A DNA stretch of 34,719 bases from positions 1-34,719 of the forward strand of contig JBAXPC010000004.1 in the NCBI GenBank assembly GCA_037132395.1, given 5' to 3'. Below, piece by piece: positions 1 through 8,172 of the stretch. Positions within the stretch are counted from its first letter, which is position 1. Each line of letters begins with the position of its first letter. Source of the stretch: SICB01 sp037132395. Lineage in GTDB: Bacteria > Patescibacteriota > Saccharimonadia > CAILAD01 > BJGX01. The translations under genes and the position numbers were made by a program. The notes beneath the pieces are model-generated. The model was not told the DNA's origin. It saw only the letters and a list, made by a program, of their open reading frames with translations, and searched no databases.

Positions 1-76
1 TGGCGGGCCCGACCGGATTTGAACCGGCGATCTCCTCCGTGACAGGGAGGCGTGATAACCACTTCACTACGGGCCC
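1..76 (-). tRNA. tRNA-Asp (GUC)
   Basis: Reading the minus strand, a full cloverleaf is present. The acceptor stem GGGCCCG pairs with CGGGCCC, and the anticodon stem CCTCC/GGAGG holds the loop CTGTCAC, giving anticodon GUC for Asp. The T arm contains GGTTCAAATCC. The CCA tail is encoded (plus positions 1-3). The window edge coincides with the 3' end, so the terminator and downstream context are not visible. Confidence 0.96.
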
Positions 77-194
77 TCGGCTCAATGAAATAATTTAGAG
101 ATTGTCTGATTATTCAAAAAGCTAAATTAACCTGATTATCTTAACAAAAAAAGCCCGAATATTCAATGCTTTAGCTGAAGATCGCCTTTTATGC

Positions 195-223
195 TTGACA
201 TTAGTACTTATGTTTGCTAGTAT
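195..223 (+). promoter_or_regulatory. sigma70-type promoter upstream of small basic protein
   Basis: A perfect -35 TTGACA (195-200) is separated by 17 nt from TAGTAT (218-223), a 4/6 match to the -10 consensus. Transcription would start near 230, about 113 nt before the ATG at 343, so this is one of the few long leaders in the window. Confidence 0.6.
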
Positions 224-256
224 ATAGCCTTATCTGGTAGGTGGAGACCATCAGGT

Positions 257-303
257 AATAAATCGCTTCATGCTAGTCAATAGGAGGAAGTGGCTTATTT
301 TTT
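257..303 (+). terminator. intrinsic terminator-like hairpin inside a leader (possible attenuator or short RNA end)
   Basis: The arm 257-269 pairs with 287-299: AATAA, one A-C mismatch, a T-G wobble and a CGCTTC/GAAGTG core, with a 17-nt loop. It is followed at once by a T run (298-303). It lies between the promoter at 195-223 and the gene at 343. Transcripts may therefore end here as a short RNA of about 75 nt, or read through under some condition. No ligand class was recognised. Confidence 0.45.
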
Positions 304-342
304 ACAAAAAAATAAATATATAAAAACAAAAAGGAGCTAATA

Positions 343-588
343 ATGTATTCGAAAACTGCTATGTTAACATATTATCAAGTATCAAGACCACGAAAGGTTA
401 AAGTGAGGGTGGTCAAGGCACATGCCCATGTGCCGTATTTGGGCAATAGTAACGTTGTAGACACCCGTAAGCAGCTCAAAACTGCTACTTTTGGGGCTAC
501 ATTCTTCGCTAGCCGGGCGCAATCTCAAGCTAGCGAGTACGACAAATGGCAGGCGCTTAATGATAAGCTCAAAAAAAAGCTTATCTAG
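343..588 (+). CDS. small basic protein of unknown function
   Basis: This gene encodes 81 residues, rich in Lys and Arg, with a lysine-rich C terminus (KLKKKLI). No signal peptide or membrane segment is visible and no family was recognised. The start is well supported: AAGGAG lies 7 nt before the ATG. A strong hairpin terminator follows at 642, so it appears to be a single-gene unit with its own promoter at 195 and an attenuator-like hairpin at 257-303. The basic composition would suit nucleic-acid or ribosome binding, but that is inference only. Confidence 0.6.
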   Translation: MYSKTAMLTYYQVSRPRKVKVRVVKAHAHVPYLGNSNVVDTRKQLKTATFGATFFASRAQSQASEYDKWQALNDKLKKKLI

Positions 589-641
589 TCTTTCTTCACC
601 AGCCAATAAAGATATATTTTAGATATATTCTAGCCCTAAAT

Positions 642-672
642 AAATACACTATTAATACCAGTGTATTTTTTA
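642..672 (+). terminator. intrinsic terminator
   Basis: A perfect 9-bp stem (642-650 with 660-668) with a 9-nt loop is followed by a T run. It closes the unit containing the 81-residue protein. Confidence 0.75.
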
Positions 673-814
673 GTTTAACCTTACAATTGCTAGGACTGAC
701 GCTTGAGTAATTGGGTTAGTTTGATTACTATTATAGGGCGTTAATATTAGAGAACTAGTTTTAGCCCAAGACTGCGCATAAAACACTTCAAGCTAAACTC
801 TAAAGCCAAACCAT

Positions 815-890
815 GCCGATGTAGCTCAGTTGGTAGAGCGACGCTTTCGTAAAGCGTAGGTCAGCGGTTCGATCCCGCTCATCGGCTCCA
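815..890 (+). tRNA. tRNA-Thr (CGU)
   Basis: The cloverleaf is complete. The acceptor GCCGATG pairs with CATCGGC, and the anticodon stem ACGCT/AGCGT holds the loop TTCGTAA, giving anticodon CGU. The discriminator base is U (position 887) and CCA is encoded (888-890). The U discriminator matters because the thrS leader at 8208-8360 carries the T-box bulge TGGAACC, whose fourth base A would pair with it. Confidence 0.96.
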
Positions 891-932
891 TAGCACAGCA
901 AATGACCTGACTACCTAAAAGCCACTATATTC

Positions 933-941
933 TGGTATAAT
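933..941 (+). promoter_or_regulatory. extended -10 promoter for envelope-glycan operon
   Basis: TGG followed by consensus TATAAT (936-941) lies 15 nt before the ATG at 957. The predicted start near 948 leaves a leader of only about 9 nt. No ribosome binding site is visible. Confidence 0.6.
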
Positions 942-956
942 TAGGTCTATAAAATA

Positions 957-1343
957 ATGAATACAGATAAAAAACCTAAGATGCAAATTACCAGCCGCTC
1001 AGTCTATAAAGATGGCTGGTTTTTGAGTTTGTGTATGCTAACGCTACTCGTGGTGCTATTTAATGTGGCTTGGGCGCTTATAAACATCAAGCAAACTCAA
1101 ATCCAGATCCCAATTCGTTTTTCGAGCCTCACCAACTTTGATCAGCTCGGGAGCTGGTATCAGCTGTATGAGATCCCAATCATTGCAGTTATGGTGCCGC
1201 TGGCAAACTTTGCTCTAGCCAACCTTTTGCATCATCGCAACAGACTAATTAGCATTTTTCTGATGATGGCCGGGCTGATGAGCTCGATACTGGCCACGGC
1301 TATACTAATTGGCTTCACAGTAATAAATTATGGCACAAACTAA
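957..1343 (+). CDS. small multi-pass membrane protein, first gene of glycan operon
   Basis: This gene encodes 128 residues with three hydrophobic segments: about 22-42, 72-92 and 98-122. No catalytic motif is apparent and no family was recognised. The start follows an extended -10 box by 15 nt and lacks a Shine-Dalgarno sequence, as do many genes here. Its 3' end overlaps the GT2 gene by 14 bases, so the two are translationally linked. A helper or membrane partner for the glycosyltransferase is a reasonable inference from this overlap, not something the sequence shows directly. Confidence 0.7.
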   Translation: MNTDKKPKMQITSRSVYKDGWFLSLCMLTLLVVLFNVAWALINIKQTQIQIPIRFSSLTNFDQLGSWYQLYEIPIIAVMVPLANFALANLLHHRNRLISIFLMMAGLMSSILATAILIGFTVINYGTN

Positions 1344-3030
1344 TAACAACCGGAGTAACCACAGTGCGCTAGCCGTTGGGCTGGCAGACAAGCGCTGGTT
1401 TTATAGACTTTGCGAGATAATGCCCGGCGCATTGAGCTGGTCGCTATTAGCAAGCCCAATTATTTTAAGTCTGGTCTACCCGATTGCAGTGGCGTATTTT
1501 ATTATAGCTTTTGATCTGTTTTGGCTCTTAAAGTCGATCCGAATGAGCTTTGGTCTCGTTGAGGGCTACCGTACTCTCAAGAGGTCTGAAAGAATTGATT
1601 GGGCTCATCGGCTAGATCAGCTCGATGATATCGACACAGAGCTAGCCAAGGCCGTACTGAAGCTCGAAAAACTCGCGCGTTCGGGCGTTTTTGGACTAGT
1701 TAAGCTAGGTAAGGACAAAAAAGAGTTTAGGGCAGCCAAAATAGAAGTCGATAGGTTAGAACGGGTATTGGCACACAAAAGCACATTAATTAGCCCAGAA
1801 GACATTAGACACGCAATTATTACGGCTGTTTATAACGAAAATCTCGATGTATTGAGACCTTCTCTAGAGGCAATTTTGAATTCTGAGTATGATCCCAAGA
1901 AAGTAATATTTGTTTTGGCCTACGAAGAGCGCGGTGGCGAGCAGACAGCCCAAAACGCAAAAATACTTGAATCGGAGTATGGCAGTAGATTCGGTGGATA
2001 CTTGAGTATCTGCCACCCAGACGGAATCGAAGGTGAACTCAAGGGCAAGGGCGCCAATATTACTTACGCTGGTAGAATCCTCAAGCAATACACCGAAGAT
2101 CAAGGTTTAGACCCGCTCAATATCATCGTCACTACCTTAGACTCTGACCACAGGCCAGACAAGAAGTACCTTCCGTACCTGACCTACGAATACTGCACCA
2201 ATCCTAGCCGAACGCATTTTAGCTATCAACCAATGGCGATGTTTTTTAATAATATTTGGGATGCACCGGCACCGATGCGAGTCATTGCTACCGGAAACTC
2301 GTTTTGGCTAATGATGGAGAGTGTCAGGCACTATCGGCTGCGTAATTTTGCAGCTCATGCCCAAGGCATGCAAACTCTCATTGACACCGATTTTTGGTCG
2401 GTTACAACAATAGTCGAAGATGGCCACCAGTACTGGCGAACTTTTTTTACCTACGATGGCGACCATCTGGTGGAGCCGCTTTATATACCCATTTACCAAG
2501 ATGCCGTGTTGGCCGATAACTACCGCAAAACCTTTCTCAATCAATATAAACAGCTCCGCCGCTGGGCCTACGGAGCCAGCGATATTCCTTTTGTGATTAC
2601 TAACAACATCAAGAACAAACAAATTTCTTTCGGTAAAAAGTGGATTCAGTTTTTTAGACTTTTGGAGGGGCACATTAGCTGGGCAACCGCACCGCTAATT
2701 CTAACTTTTGCAGCTTGGGCGCCACTCTATCTTAATGAGCAGTTTAATAGGCAAGTTATAGCTCATCAATTACCAGTTGTGGCTTCACGGATACTAATGG
2801 TGGCACTAGTAGGGCAGTTTATTACCATCATGCTAAGTTTGTTGATGCTTCCTCCAAGGCCAAAACACTACCACAAGTCCAAGATTGTATTTATGGTTTT
2901 ACAGTGGGTCTTGGTGCCGATTACTTCGATATTTTTTGGTTCGGCAGCTGCACTCGATGCCCAGAGTAGGCTAATGTTCGGTCGCTATCCAAAGGCTTTT
3001 GATGTTACCGAAAAGGCTGTAAAAAAATGA
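1330..3030 (+). CDS. processive family 2 glycosyltransferase (cellulose-synthase-like), membrane-bound
   Basis: This gene encodes 566 residues. A hydrophobic region at about 37-66 precedes a large cytoplasmic GT-A domain, with membrane segments after about 450 (three or more). GT2 motifs appear in order: VTTLDSDHRPD (the DxD metal and UDP-sugar site, near residue 267), TIVEDGHQYW (the catalytic acid region, near 360) and QLRRWAYG (the QxxRW motif that marks processive enzymes, near 413). The family extends polysaccharides from nucleotide sugars across the membrane. The product is unknown, and the inserted Lys/Glu-rich stretch at about 85-140 is unlike compact GT2s. It overlaps a small membrane protein upstream and a WecA/TagO-like transferase downstream (4 bases), so all three probably make one surface glycan. 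Confidence 0.85.
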   Translation: MAQTNNNRSNHSALAVGLADKRWFYRLCEIMPGALSWSLLASPIILSLVYPIAVAYFIIAFDLFWLLKSIRMSFGLVEGYRTLKRSERIDWAHRLDQLDDIDTELAKAVLKLEKLARSGVFGLVKLGKDKKEFRAAKIEVDRLERVLAHKSTLISPEDIRHAIITAVYNENLDVLRPSLEAILNSEYDPKKVIFVLAYEERGGEQTAQNAKILESEYGSRFGGYLSICHPDGIEGELKGKGANITYAGRILKQYTEDQGLDPLNIIVTTLDSDHRPDKKYLPYLTYEYCTNPSRTHFSYQPMAMFFNNIWDAPAPMRVIATGNSFWLMMESVRHYRLRNFAAHAQGMQTLIDTDFWSVTTIVEDGHQYWRTFFTYDGDHLVEPLYIPIYQDAVLADNYRKTFLNQYKQLRRWAYGASDIPFVITNNIKNKQISFGKKWIQFFRLLEGHISWATAPLILTFAAWAPLYLNEQFNRQVIAHQLPVVASRILMVALVGQFITIMLSLLMLPPRPKHYHKSKIVFMVLQWVLVPITSIFFGSAAALDAQSRLMFGRYPKAFDVTEKAVKK

Positions 3031-4085
3031 ACTACCTACTTGGTCTAATTGCAGCTTTTGTAATATCAGCCTTACTGATACCGCCAGTGAAGAGATTAGC
3101 AATTAAGCTAGGAGCAATCGATAACCCTAAAGAGGCTAAACGCAAAATACATCACAAAATAATGGCCCGTGGTGGTGGCTTAGCTATATACTTCGCTTTT
3201 ATTTTGGTCAGCACAGCACTAATAGGGAGCTTTTCTAGGCAGTTCATCGGCCTAATAATAGCTGGTACAATGGTTCTAATCGTGGGGCTCGTAGACGATA
3301 TCAAGCGACTCAGCCCATGGATAAAGTTATCGGTTCAGATTTTGGCGGCGCTGGTGGCTAGCATTGGCTTCGGTATAACTATCGAAACTATCACTAATCC
3401 ATTTGGCGGAAACCTGGTGTTTTTACAGTCCAACGTATCGCTGGTAATTTTTGGATTGCAACTTAGCTTCAACTGGATTGCTGTTTCGCTTGCAGTCTTT
3501 TGGCTGGTAGGTATGACCAATACAATCAACTTCTTAGATGGCATCGACGGCCTCTCGGGAGGCGTCTCGGCCATAGCAGCTGGGGTAATATTTTTACTTG
3601 CGATAAGCCAGAAAGTTAATCAGCCATCAACGGCACTGATATCAATAGTTTTACTTGGAGCTTGCCTTGGGTTTTTGATTTATAATTTTTATCCAGCCAA
3701 GATATTTAATGGAGATTCGGGTGCGTACTTTTTGGGAATGACACTCGGTATTTTGGCGATTTTCTCAGGCGCTAAGCTCGCCACTGCCGCTCTTGTCTTG
3801 GGCCTACCAATTCTTGATGCAGTCTGGGCAGTAATACGCCGGTTGGCCCACAGGAAGTCGCCATTCACAGCTGACCGAGGGCATTTGCACTACCTATTCC
3901 TGGATGCCGGTTTTTCTCAGCGCCAGGCTGTGTTGTGCATTTATATGCTCTGCCTGACTTTTGGCCTGATTGGTATTCTTGGCACAACAGGACAGAAGTT
4001 TGTAGGTATTATCGCCATGTTGGTGGTTATGATTATGCTGCTAGCTGGGCTCACTTTTGTGAAGCGAAAAAAGCTTAGGAATTAA
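3027..4085 (+). CDS. WecA/TagO/MraY-family undecaprenyl-phosphate sugar-1-phosphate transferase
   Basis: This gene encodes 352 residues, nearly all hydrophobic, with about ten predicted transmembrane helices. Family motifs are clear. VGLVDDIKR carries the conserved DD near residue 92, NTINFLDGIDGL is the catalytic loop near 170-181, and FNGDSGAYFLG lies near 230. DRGHLHYLFLDAG lies near 285 and carries the HxHH-like motif typical of the WecA/TagO branch rather than MraY. The enzyme moves a sugar-1-phosphate from a UDP-sugar to undecaprenyl phosphate, starting a lipid-linked glycan. Its start ATGA overlaps the GT2 stop. It would depend on recycled carrier from UppP, encoded at 23337. Confidence 0.88.
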   Translation: MNYLLGLIAAFVISALLIPPVKRLAIKLGAIDNPKEAKRKIHHKIMARGGGLAIYFAFILVSTALIGSFSRQFIGLIIAGTMVLIVGLVDDIKRLSPWIKLSVQILAALVASIGFGITIETITNPFGGNLVFLQSNVSLVIFGLQLSFNWIAVSLAVFWLVGMTNTINFLDGIDGLSGGVSAIAAGVIFLLAISQKVNQPSTALISIVLLGACLGFLIYNFYPAKIFNGDSGAYFLGMTLGILAIFSGAKLATAALVLGLPILDAVWAVIRRLAHRKSPFTADRGHLHYLFLDAGFSQRQAVLCIYMLCLTFGLIGILGTTGQKFVGIIAMLVVMIMLLAGLTFVKRKKLRN

Positions 4086-4106
4086 AATATTTTTGTTAAA
4101 ACCTGA

Positions 4107-4135
4107 TTGACCAGCCATATCAGATATGCTATCAT
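4107..4135 (+). promoter_or_regulatory. sigma70-type promoter with extended -10
   Basis: TTGACC (4107-4112), a 17-nt spacer, then TATCAT (4130-4135) preceded by TGC. Predicted start is near 4142, giving a short leader that contains a GAGGGA ribosome binding site before the GTG at 4163. Confidence 0.65.
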
Positions 4136-4162
4136 AATTCCTAAGAGGGAATACATAAAAAA

Positions 4163-4525
4163 GTGAAAAGCAAAAACCTTCAGGATTTGATCAAGAACCT
4201 ACAAGTTTTTTACAAGTGCCCTTCCTGTGGCTCAAGTTATATTCACGACGATATAGCTTTCTTGGGGAGTGTTGAAGAGCATTGCTTTATGCAGCTTACT
4301 TGCCACGACTGCTCATTGCCAGTGCTTGCCACAGTCTTTATGCAGTCAGAGCTAGATAAGGCTGGTAAACAAAATGGTTCTAAGCTCGGCCGTAAAGCCG
4401 ATCTTGGCTACCGCGAAAGAGCGAAGTTTATCGACAGAGGGCCTATCAGCTCACAAGAAATAGCAGCTTTTCATCTGTATCTAACTCAAACCAAAGCTCC
4501 CAGAAAATCTAAGAAGTCTAAATAA
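4163..4525 (+). CDS. zinc-ribbon protein of unknown function
   Basis: This gene encodes 120 residues. An N-terminal zinc ribbon has CPSC (residues 19-22) and CHDC (about 47-50), separated by a hydrophobic strand-rich segment. The C terminus is lysine-rich (PRKSKKSK). The start is GTG, with purine-rich GAGGGA about 13 nt upstream. It lies 23 bases before the bL25 gene and shares its promoter. Zinc ribbons beside ribosomal proteins often bind RNA or ribosomes, but no specific family was recognised. Confidence 0.65.
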   Translation: MKSKNLQDLIKNLQVFYKCPSCGSSYIHDDIAFLGSVEEHCFMQLTCHDCSLPVLATVFMQSELDKAGKQNGSKLGRKADLGYRERAKFIDRGPISSQEIAAFHLYLTQTKAPRKSKKSK

Positions 4526-4548
4526 TCTTAAAATAGTAAGGAATTTCA

Positions 4549-5271
4549 ATGGAAACAATTCATATTACAGCAACTGTTCGTGATGTATTTGGAAAAAAAC
4601 TCACAGAACTGCGAAAAAACGGTCAGCTACCTGCTGTGGTTTATGGTAACAAAAAAGATAATATCGCAATTTCGGTCAACGCCAAGGAGTTCAAAAAGGC
4701 TTTTTCGGCAGCCGGTTACAGCACTATAGTAGAGCTGAAACTAGATGATCAAACCAGCGAAAACGTACTAATTCATGATATTTCCACTGACCCACTTACT
4801 AGCGAAGTTGCGCATGTTGATCTTTACAGAATCAACATGAACAAAATTATTCGAACCGAAGTCCCACTCCACTTCACCGGCGAAGCCCCTGCAGTATTCC
4901 AGCAAGAGGGAACATTGTTTAAGAACATCGAAGAGATCGAAGTAGAAACACTTCCTGCTACATTGCCATCACACATAGAGGTCGATATATCGGTTCTCGA
5001 TGATTTCGCAAAGTCTATTCATGTTTCTGATCTTAAGGTCGAGGACGGTGTAACAATTCTAACCGAGCTAGATCAGCTCATATGTAAGGTAGAACCACCT
5101 AGAAGCGAAGAAGAAATTGCTGCTCTAGACGAAGAAATAGGCGATACCATACCTGAAGGTGCCGAAGATGAGGCTGCCGAAGCAGGTGATACGGCAGGCG
5201 AAACAAAGGAAGGTGAGTCTAAAGAAGCTGATGCCAAATCAGAATCAGACGAACCAAAAGCCAAAGAGTAG
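4549..5271 (+). CDS. rplY: 50S ribosomal protein bL25 (CTC/general stress form)
   Basis: This gene encodes 240 residues. The N-terminal bL25 domain (about 1-90) binds the 5S rRNA region and includes GQLPAVVYG. A TL5/CTC C-terminal beta domain (about 95-185) follows, with HVDLYRI and VEVPLHFTGEAP-like sequence. A strongly acidic low-complexity tail (about 195-240, Glu, Asp and Ala) ends the protein. The two-domain length matches CTC/TL5 forms, not the 94-residue Escherichia coli form. The start follows AAGGA by 7 nt. Expression probably comes from the promoter at 4107, and the gene ends at the terminator at 5311. Confidence 0.93.
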   Translation: METIHITATVRDVFGKKLTELRKNGQLPAVVYGNKKDNIAISVNAKEFKKAFSAAGYSTIVELKLDDQTSENVLIHDISTDPLTSEVAHVDLYRINMNKIIRTEVPLHFTGEAPAVFQQEGTLFKNIEEIEVETLPATLPSHIEVDISVLDDFAKSIHVSDLKVEDGVTILTELDQLICKVEPPRSEEEIAALDEEIGDTIPEGAEDEAAEAGDTAGETKEGESKEADAKSESDEPKAKE

Positions 5272-5310
5272 ATCTCAGAAGCCAGGCTCTATAATAAGCC
5301 TACTAACATA

Positions 5311-5335
5311 AAAAAGACCCCAGTGGGGTCTTTTT
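5311..5335. terminator. bidirectional intrinsic terminator
   Basis: An 11-bp stem, 5311-5321 with 5325-5335, has a GACCCC/GGGGTC core, an A run on the left and a T run on the right. It can therefore stop transcription in both directions, between the convergent bL25 gene and the NrdR-like gene. Confidence 0.9.
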
Positions 5336-5344
5336 TATTGGCTA

Positions 5345-5791
5345 TCAGGCAGTCCTTAGTAACTTATTGAGTTGTCTTTGGTTGCTTACCGCATTGTAGC
5401 TAGCCATATACTTCACGGCAGCACCAAGGCTAATTGGCTTAATAGTATTGAGTACAATTTTTATAAGCTCATTATTTGGCAATATAGTTATTCGTGATGA
5501 AACAATTTTTTGTTCTATATTATCGATCAATAAATCTATGTTTGTGCTAGGGAGTTCAGAATCGTCAAAGACCATTATAATGCTTTTTGTTAGGACCGAT
5601 CGATTGTACGGCATCGTAGTATTTTGTGCAGGGTACTTAATGCTAAGCCAGCCCATAGAGGGTTTCTCATAGGTAGTCACAGAAGCATAGCACTTCTGGC
5701 ACGATTTACGCCTCCACGTCTGTGTACCAGACTTGGTAGAGCGCGAATTGGTGGTTTTGAGGCTTTTATTTCCGCAAATAGGGCATTTCAT
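5345..5791 (-). CDS. NrdR-like protein with zinc ribbon and degenerate ATP-cone
   Basis: This gene encodes 148 residues. The N-terminal NrdR zinc ribbon is intact: CPIC at 3-6, a basic TWRRKSCQKC at about 25-34, and TTYE. NrdR represses ribonucleotide reductase genes and senses ATP/dATP through an ATP-cone. Here the cone region (about 50-145) keeps the overall spacing and the ending SLGAAVKYMASYNAV (compare VAYVRFASVYR), but the nucleotide-binding KRDG-type segment is replaced by IKYPAQNTTMPYNR. It is divergent from the Y-family polymerase gene at 5935, with about 140 bases between them. It may be a regulator with altered ligand sensing. The NrdR relationship is well supported, the function is not. 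Confidence 0.7.
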   Translation of the reverse strand: MKCPICGNKSLKTTNSRSTKSGTQTWRRKSCQKCYASVTTYEKPSMGWLSIKYPAQNTTMPYNRSVLTKSIIMVFDDSELPSTNIDLLIDNIEQKIVSSRITILPNNELIKIVLNTIKPISLGAAVKYMASYNAVSNQRQLNKLLRTA

Positions 5792-5899
5792 GTATATATG
5801 TTGTCATATAAGTATAAGAATTACTAGTGGAAAACTTTTTTTGATTGTGGATTGTCTTAAGGTTTGTCTGTTTTTCACACCAGTTTGTTCGTATCATGT

Positions 5900-5928
5900 T
5901 TGCTTTATCACCTTAAAACCTGCATAAT
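5900..5928 (+). promoter_or_regulatory. promoter giving a leaderless transcript
   Basis: TTGCTT (5900-5905), a 17-nt spacer and CATAAT (5923-5928). The predicted +1 is exactly the A of the ATG at 5935. Confidence 0.5.
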
Positions 5929-5934
5929 TATATT

Positions 5935-7185
5935 ATGCTTCCTGAATATTTAATCAAACCCCAATCCAGCCAATATTCGACTATTTATATTGATATGAAC
6001 TCGTTTTTTGCATCTGTTGAGCAGTTTTATAGCCCTCATCTGAGAGCTAAGCCTGTAGCCGTATCGACTGCGCCATCTTCTGGGGGTAGTATTGTTGCTG
6101 CTTCTATAGAGGCCAAGCGTGCAGGAGTAAAAACAGGCACTAAGGTTGCTGAGGCCCGCCTGATGTGCCCAAATATAGTGATTGTGCATGATAGCCCCAA
6201 CTCCTATCGGCATATCCATCGGCAAATTATGCAAATACTACACGGTACCGCTTGCCATGTCCGTGCTAAGAGCATCGACGAGGCTTACCTGAAGGTTCCG
6301 TCCTATCTACAGACCAGAGAAGGGGTCTTGAGCTTAGTGGAGGGTATTAAATCTAGCCTGATGGGCCTTTATGGTGAGCATATCTTATGCTCGGTGGGCG
6401 TAGCTAGCAATGTCTGGCTCGCCAAGATGGCATCGAATAGCCAAAAGCCCGACGGTTTGGTGATGCTCGACAAAACCAACCTCGTTGGGTTCTACAAAGG
6501 CCTGAGTTTGGTAGAGCTAACCGGAATAAATAGGAAAATGGCCCGCCGGATGTACGATATAGGCATCCAGAACCCTATAGATCTCTATAGTGCGAGCTGG
6601 AAATACATCAATAACAAACTTGGCATTAATGGTGGCAAGTGGTACCTCAGGATGCGAGGCTTTGAAGTAGATATTGAAGTTATAAAAGCCAACAAATCTA
6701 TCTCCCACCAGATCACAACCATGCCGAACCCACCAGATACAATTGTAGGGCTTACAACGTATGCCAATAAGATAGCCGTAACATTAGGGAGTAGACTCAG
6801 AAAAAAGAATCTAGCAGCTAGCGGAATATCAATCTATGTGCAATTTTTGGGTGGTAATTGGCAGGGCTATACCTTTAGTAATATTGCGTTTTTCAGATCA
6901 GATATAAAAATAATTTCTTTGACTAAAATGTTGTTAAAAAAACTAATAATCAGCTCCGAAGTTCGTAAAATAAGCATAACTTTGTTTGGTATGAGCGATT
7001 CACGCCAGCTAGTGTTTGATCTTTTTGACCGTCAAAAAGAGCTGTCGTTGTCCTTGGCAGTCGATAAAATCAACAGTAGCTATGGCGACAATACGATAAT
7101 GCCGCTTCGGAGCTTTATGGCTAGCCATATAGAGCTCAATAGAGTTGGATTTGCTGGCGATTTGCTACGCGAAAACTCATTTTAG
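5935..7185 (+). CDS. Y-family translesion DNA polymerase (DinB/UmuC-like)
   Basis: This gene encodes 416 residues. The palm motif YIDMNSFFASVEQ (about 19-31) supplies the first catalytic Asp, and RAKSIDEAYL (about 116-125) the Asp-Glu pair. VGVASNVWLAKMAS (near 155) is the fingers/palm element and the thumb helix-hairpin-helix region follows. The little-finger domain occupies the C-terminal third. The family copies past DNA lesions at low fidelity. SFFASVEQ together with the AVSTAPSSGGSIVAAS nucleotide-binding loop resembles UmuC/ImpB-type enzymes as much as DinB, so no symbol is assigned. It appears leaderless. The divergent neighbour is an NrdR-like protein, which might regulate it. Confidence 0.85.
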   Translation: MLPEYLIKPQSSQYSTIYIDMNSFFASVEQFYSPHLRAKPVAVSTAPSSGGSIVAASIEAKRAGVKTGTKVAEARLMCPNIVIVHDSPNSYRHIHRQIMQILHGTACHVRAKSIDEAYLKVPSYLQTREGVLSLVEGIKSSLMGLYGEHILCSVGVASNVWLAKMASNSQKPDGLVMLDKTNLVGFYKGLSLVELTGINRKMARRMYDIGIQNPIDLYSASWKYINNKLGINGGKWYLRMRGFEVDIEVIKANKSISHQITTMPNPPDTIVGLTTYANKIAVTLGSRLRKKNLAASGISIYVQFLGGNWQGYTFSNIAFFRSDIKIISLTKMLLKKLIISSEVRKISITLFGMSDSRQLVFDLFDRQKELSLSLAVDKINSSYGDNTIMPLRSFMASHIELNRVGFAGDLLRENSF

Positions 7186-7244
7186 CCAAGGCAAGCCACA
7201 TCGATCCAAAATCAAGGCTAGTGCTGGCAAAAGAGTGATCAAGA

Positions 7245-7273
7245 TTGAAAATAACCATGAAATAGGTTAAAAT
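7245..7273 (+). promoter_or_regulatory. promoter of tRNA-Val
   Basis: TTGAAA (7245-7250), a 17-nt spacer and TAAAAT (7268-7273). Predicted start is near 7280, five bases before the mature tRNA. Confidence 0.65.
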
Positions 7274-7284
7274 CAGGCAATCGC

Positions 7285-7361
7285 GGGTCCTTAGCTCAGT
7301 TGGCTAGAGCGCTTCCTTGACGTGGAAGAGGTCAGAGGTTCGAGTCCCCTAGGACCCACCA
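7285..7361 (+). tRNA. tRNA-Val (GAC)
   Basis: The acceptor GGGTCCT pairs with AGGACCC. The anticodon stem CTTCC/GGAAG encloses TTGACGT, giving anticodon GAC for Val. The T arm GAGGTTCGAGTCCCC is intact and CCA is encoded at 7359-7361. The PgeF-like gene starts only 16 bases downstream and may be co-transcribed. Confidence 0.96.
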
Positions 7362-7376
7362 GGAATTATACATAAA

Positions 7377-8114
7377 ATGCGAGGCTATATGATCGACACT
7401 GCAAACATAAAATTTGGATTTTCCACGGTCTCAGATGGCAACTTAAGCTATGCTAGAGGATTGCCAGCAGAGGTAACAGCCTCTAGGTCGAAATACCTAT
7501 CCATGCAGGGCATTGACCCAAACAGAGCTGTGGCAATATCGCTAGTTCATGGCAATTTGGTGGTTGAGGTTACCAATGACGATACAGGCAACCTACTCAA
7601 CCAAGACGAACAGGGCAACATAACAGCCGATGGCCTAATAACATCAACCCCAGGCCTTGCGCTATTTATGGTTGTTGCCGACTGTATCCCGATAGTGATC
7701 TATGATACTAGGCTCAAGATACTGGCGCTTGTGCATGCCGGCCGAAAGGGCGTCGAGCTCAACATTTTGGGCTCAGCAGTTAAGCAAATGATCCAAAAAG
7801 GCTCTAACCCCGAGGATATTATTATTAAAACTGGCCCAGCAATAGCGCCAGAATCATATGTGTTTGATAATACAACAGAAATAGACACCGACTTTTGGGC
7901 TGGCAATCTAGCCTATGGACCAGATAAGAAATACCATATGGACACCAAAAACAAGCTTTTCGAGCAAGCCCTAGAGCTCGGTATAGCCAAAAACAACATC
8001 ACCATTAGCACCATCGATACTTTTACAAATAAAAATTATTTTTCGCATCGTCGCAGCCTCTCGACTGGCGAAAAAGAAGCTCGCTTTGCCGCATACGCAA
8101 TGATCAAAAACTAG
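7377..8114 (+). CDS. pgeF: laccase-domain (PgeF/YfiH/LACC1 family) protein
   Basis: This gene encodes 245 residues, about the usual family length. The metal-site motifs are present: SLVHG near residue 59, VADCIPIVIYD near 101, and ALVHAGRKG near 120 (usually HAGWRG, with the Trp here replaced). The C-terminal NYFSHRR (near 222) is also conserved. Members act on purine nucleosides (phosphorylase and deaminase activity) and in bacteria are linked to peptidoglycan precursor quality control. ATG at 7377 is used here; ATG at 7389 is an alternative. No ribosome binding site is clear. A separate thrS promoter follows. Confidence 0.85.
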   Translation: MRGYMIDTANIKFGFSTVSDGNLSYARGLPAEVTASRSKYLSMQGIDPNRAVAISLVHGNLVVEVTNDDTGNLLNQDEQGNITADGLITSTPGLALFMVVADCIPIVIYDTRLKILALVHAGRKGVELNILGSAVKQMIQKGSNPEDIIIKTGPAIAPESYVFDNTTEIDTDFWAGNLAYGPDKKYHMDTKNKLFEQALELGIAKNNITISTIDTFTNKNYFSHRRSLSTGEKEARFAAYAMIKN

Positions 8115-8172
8115 CTTGTAGTTAAAAACACAACGAAACTAGTATTTTAGAGCATCTAGTCAAAAAGATGCC

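Noticed and set aside
5821..5934. NrdR box pair in the nrdR-like/polymerase intergenic region
   Set aside because: A/T-rich partial palindromes exist near 5791-5816, but none follows the 16-bp NrdR box closely enough to claim.
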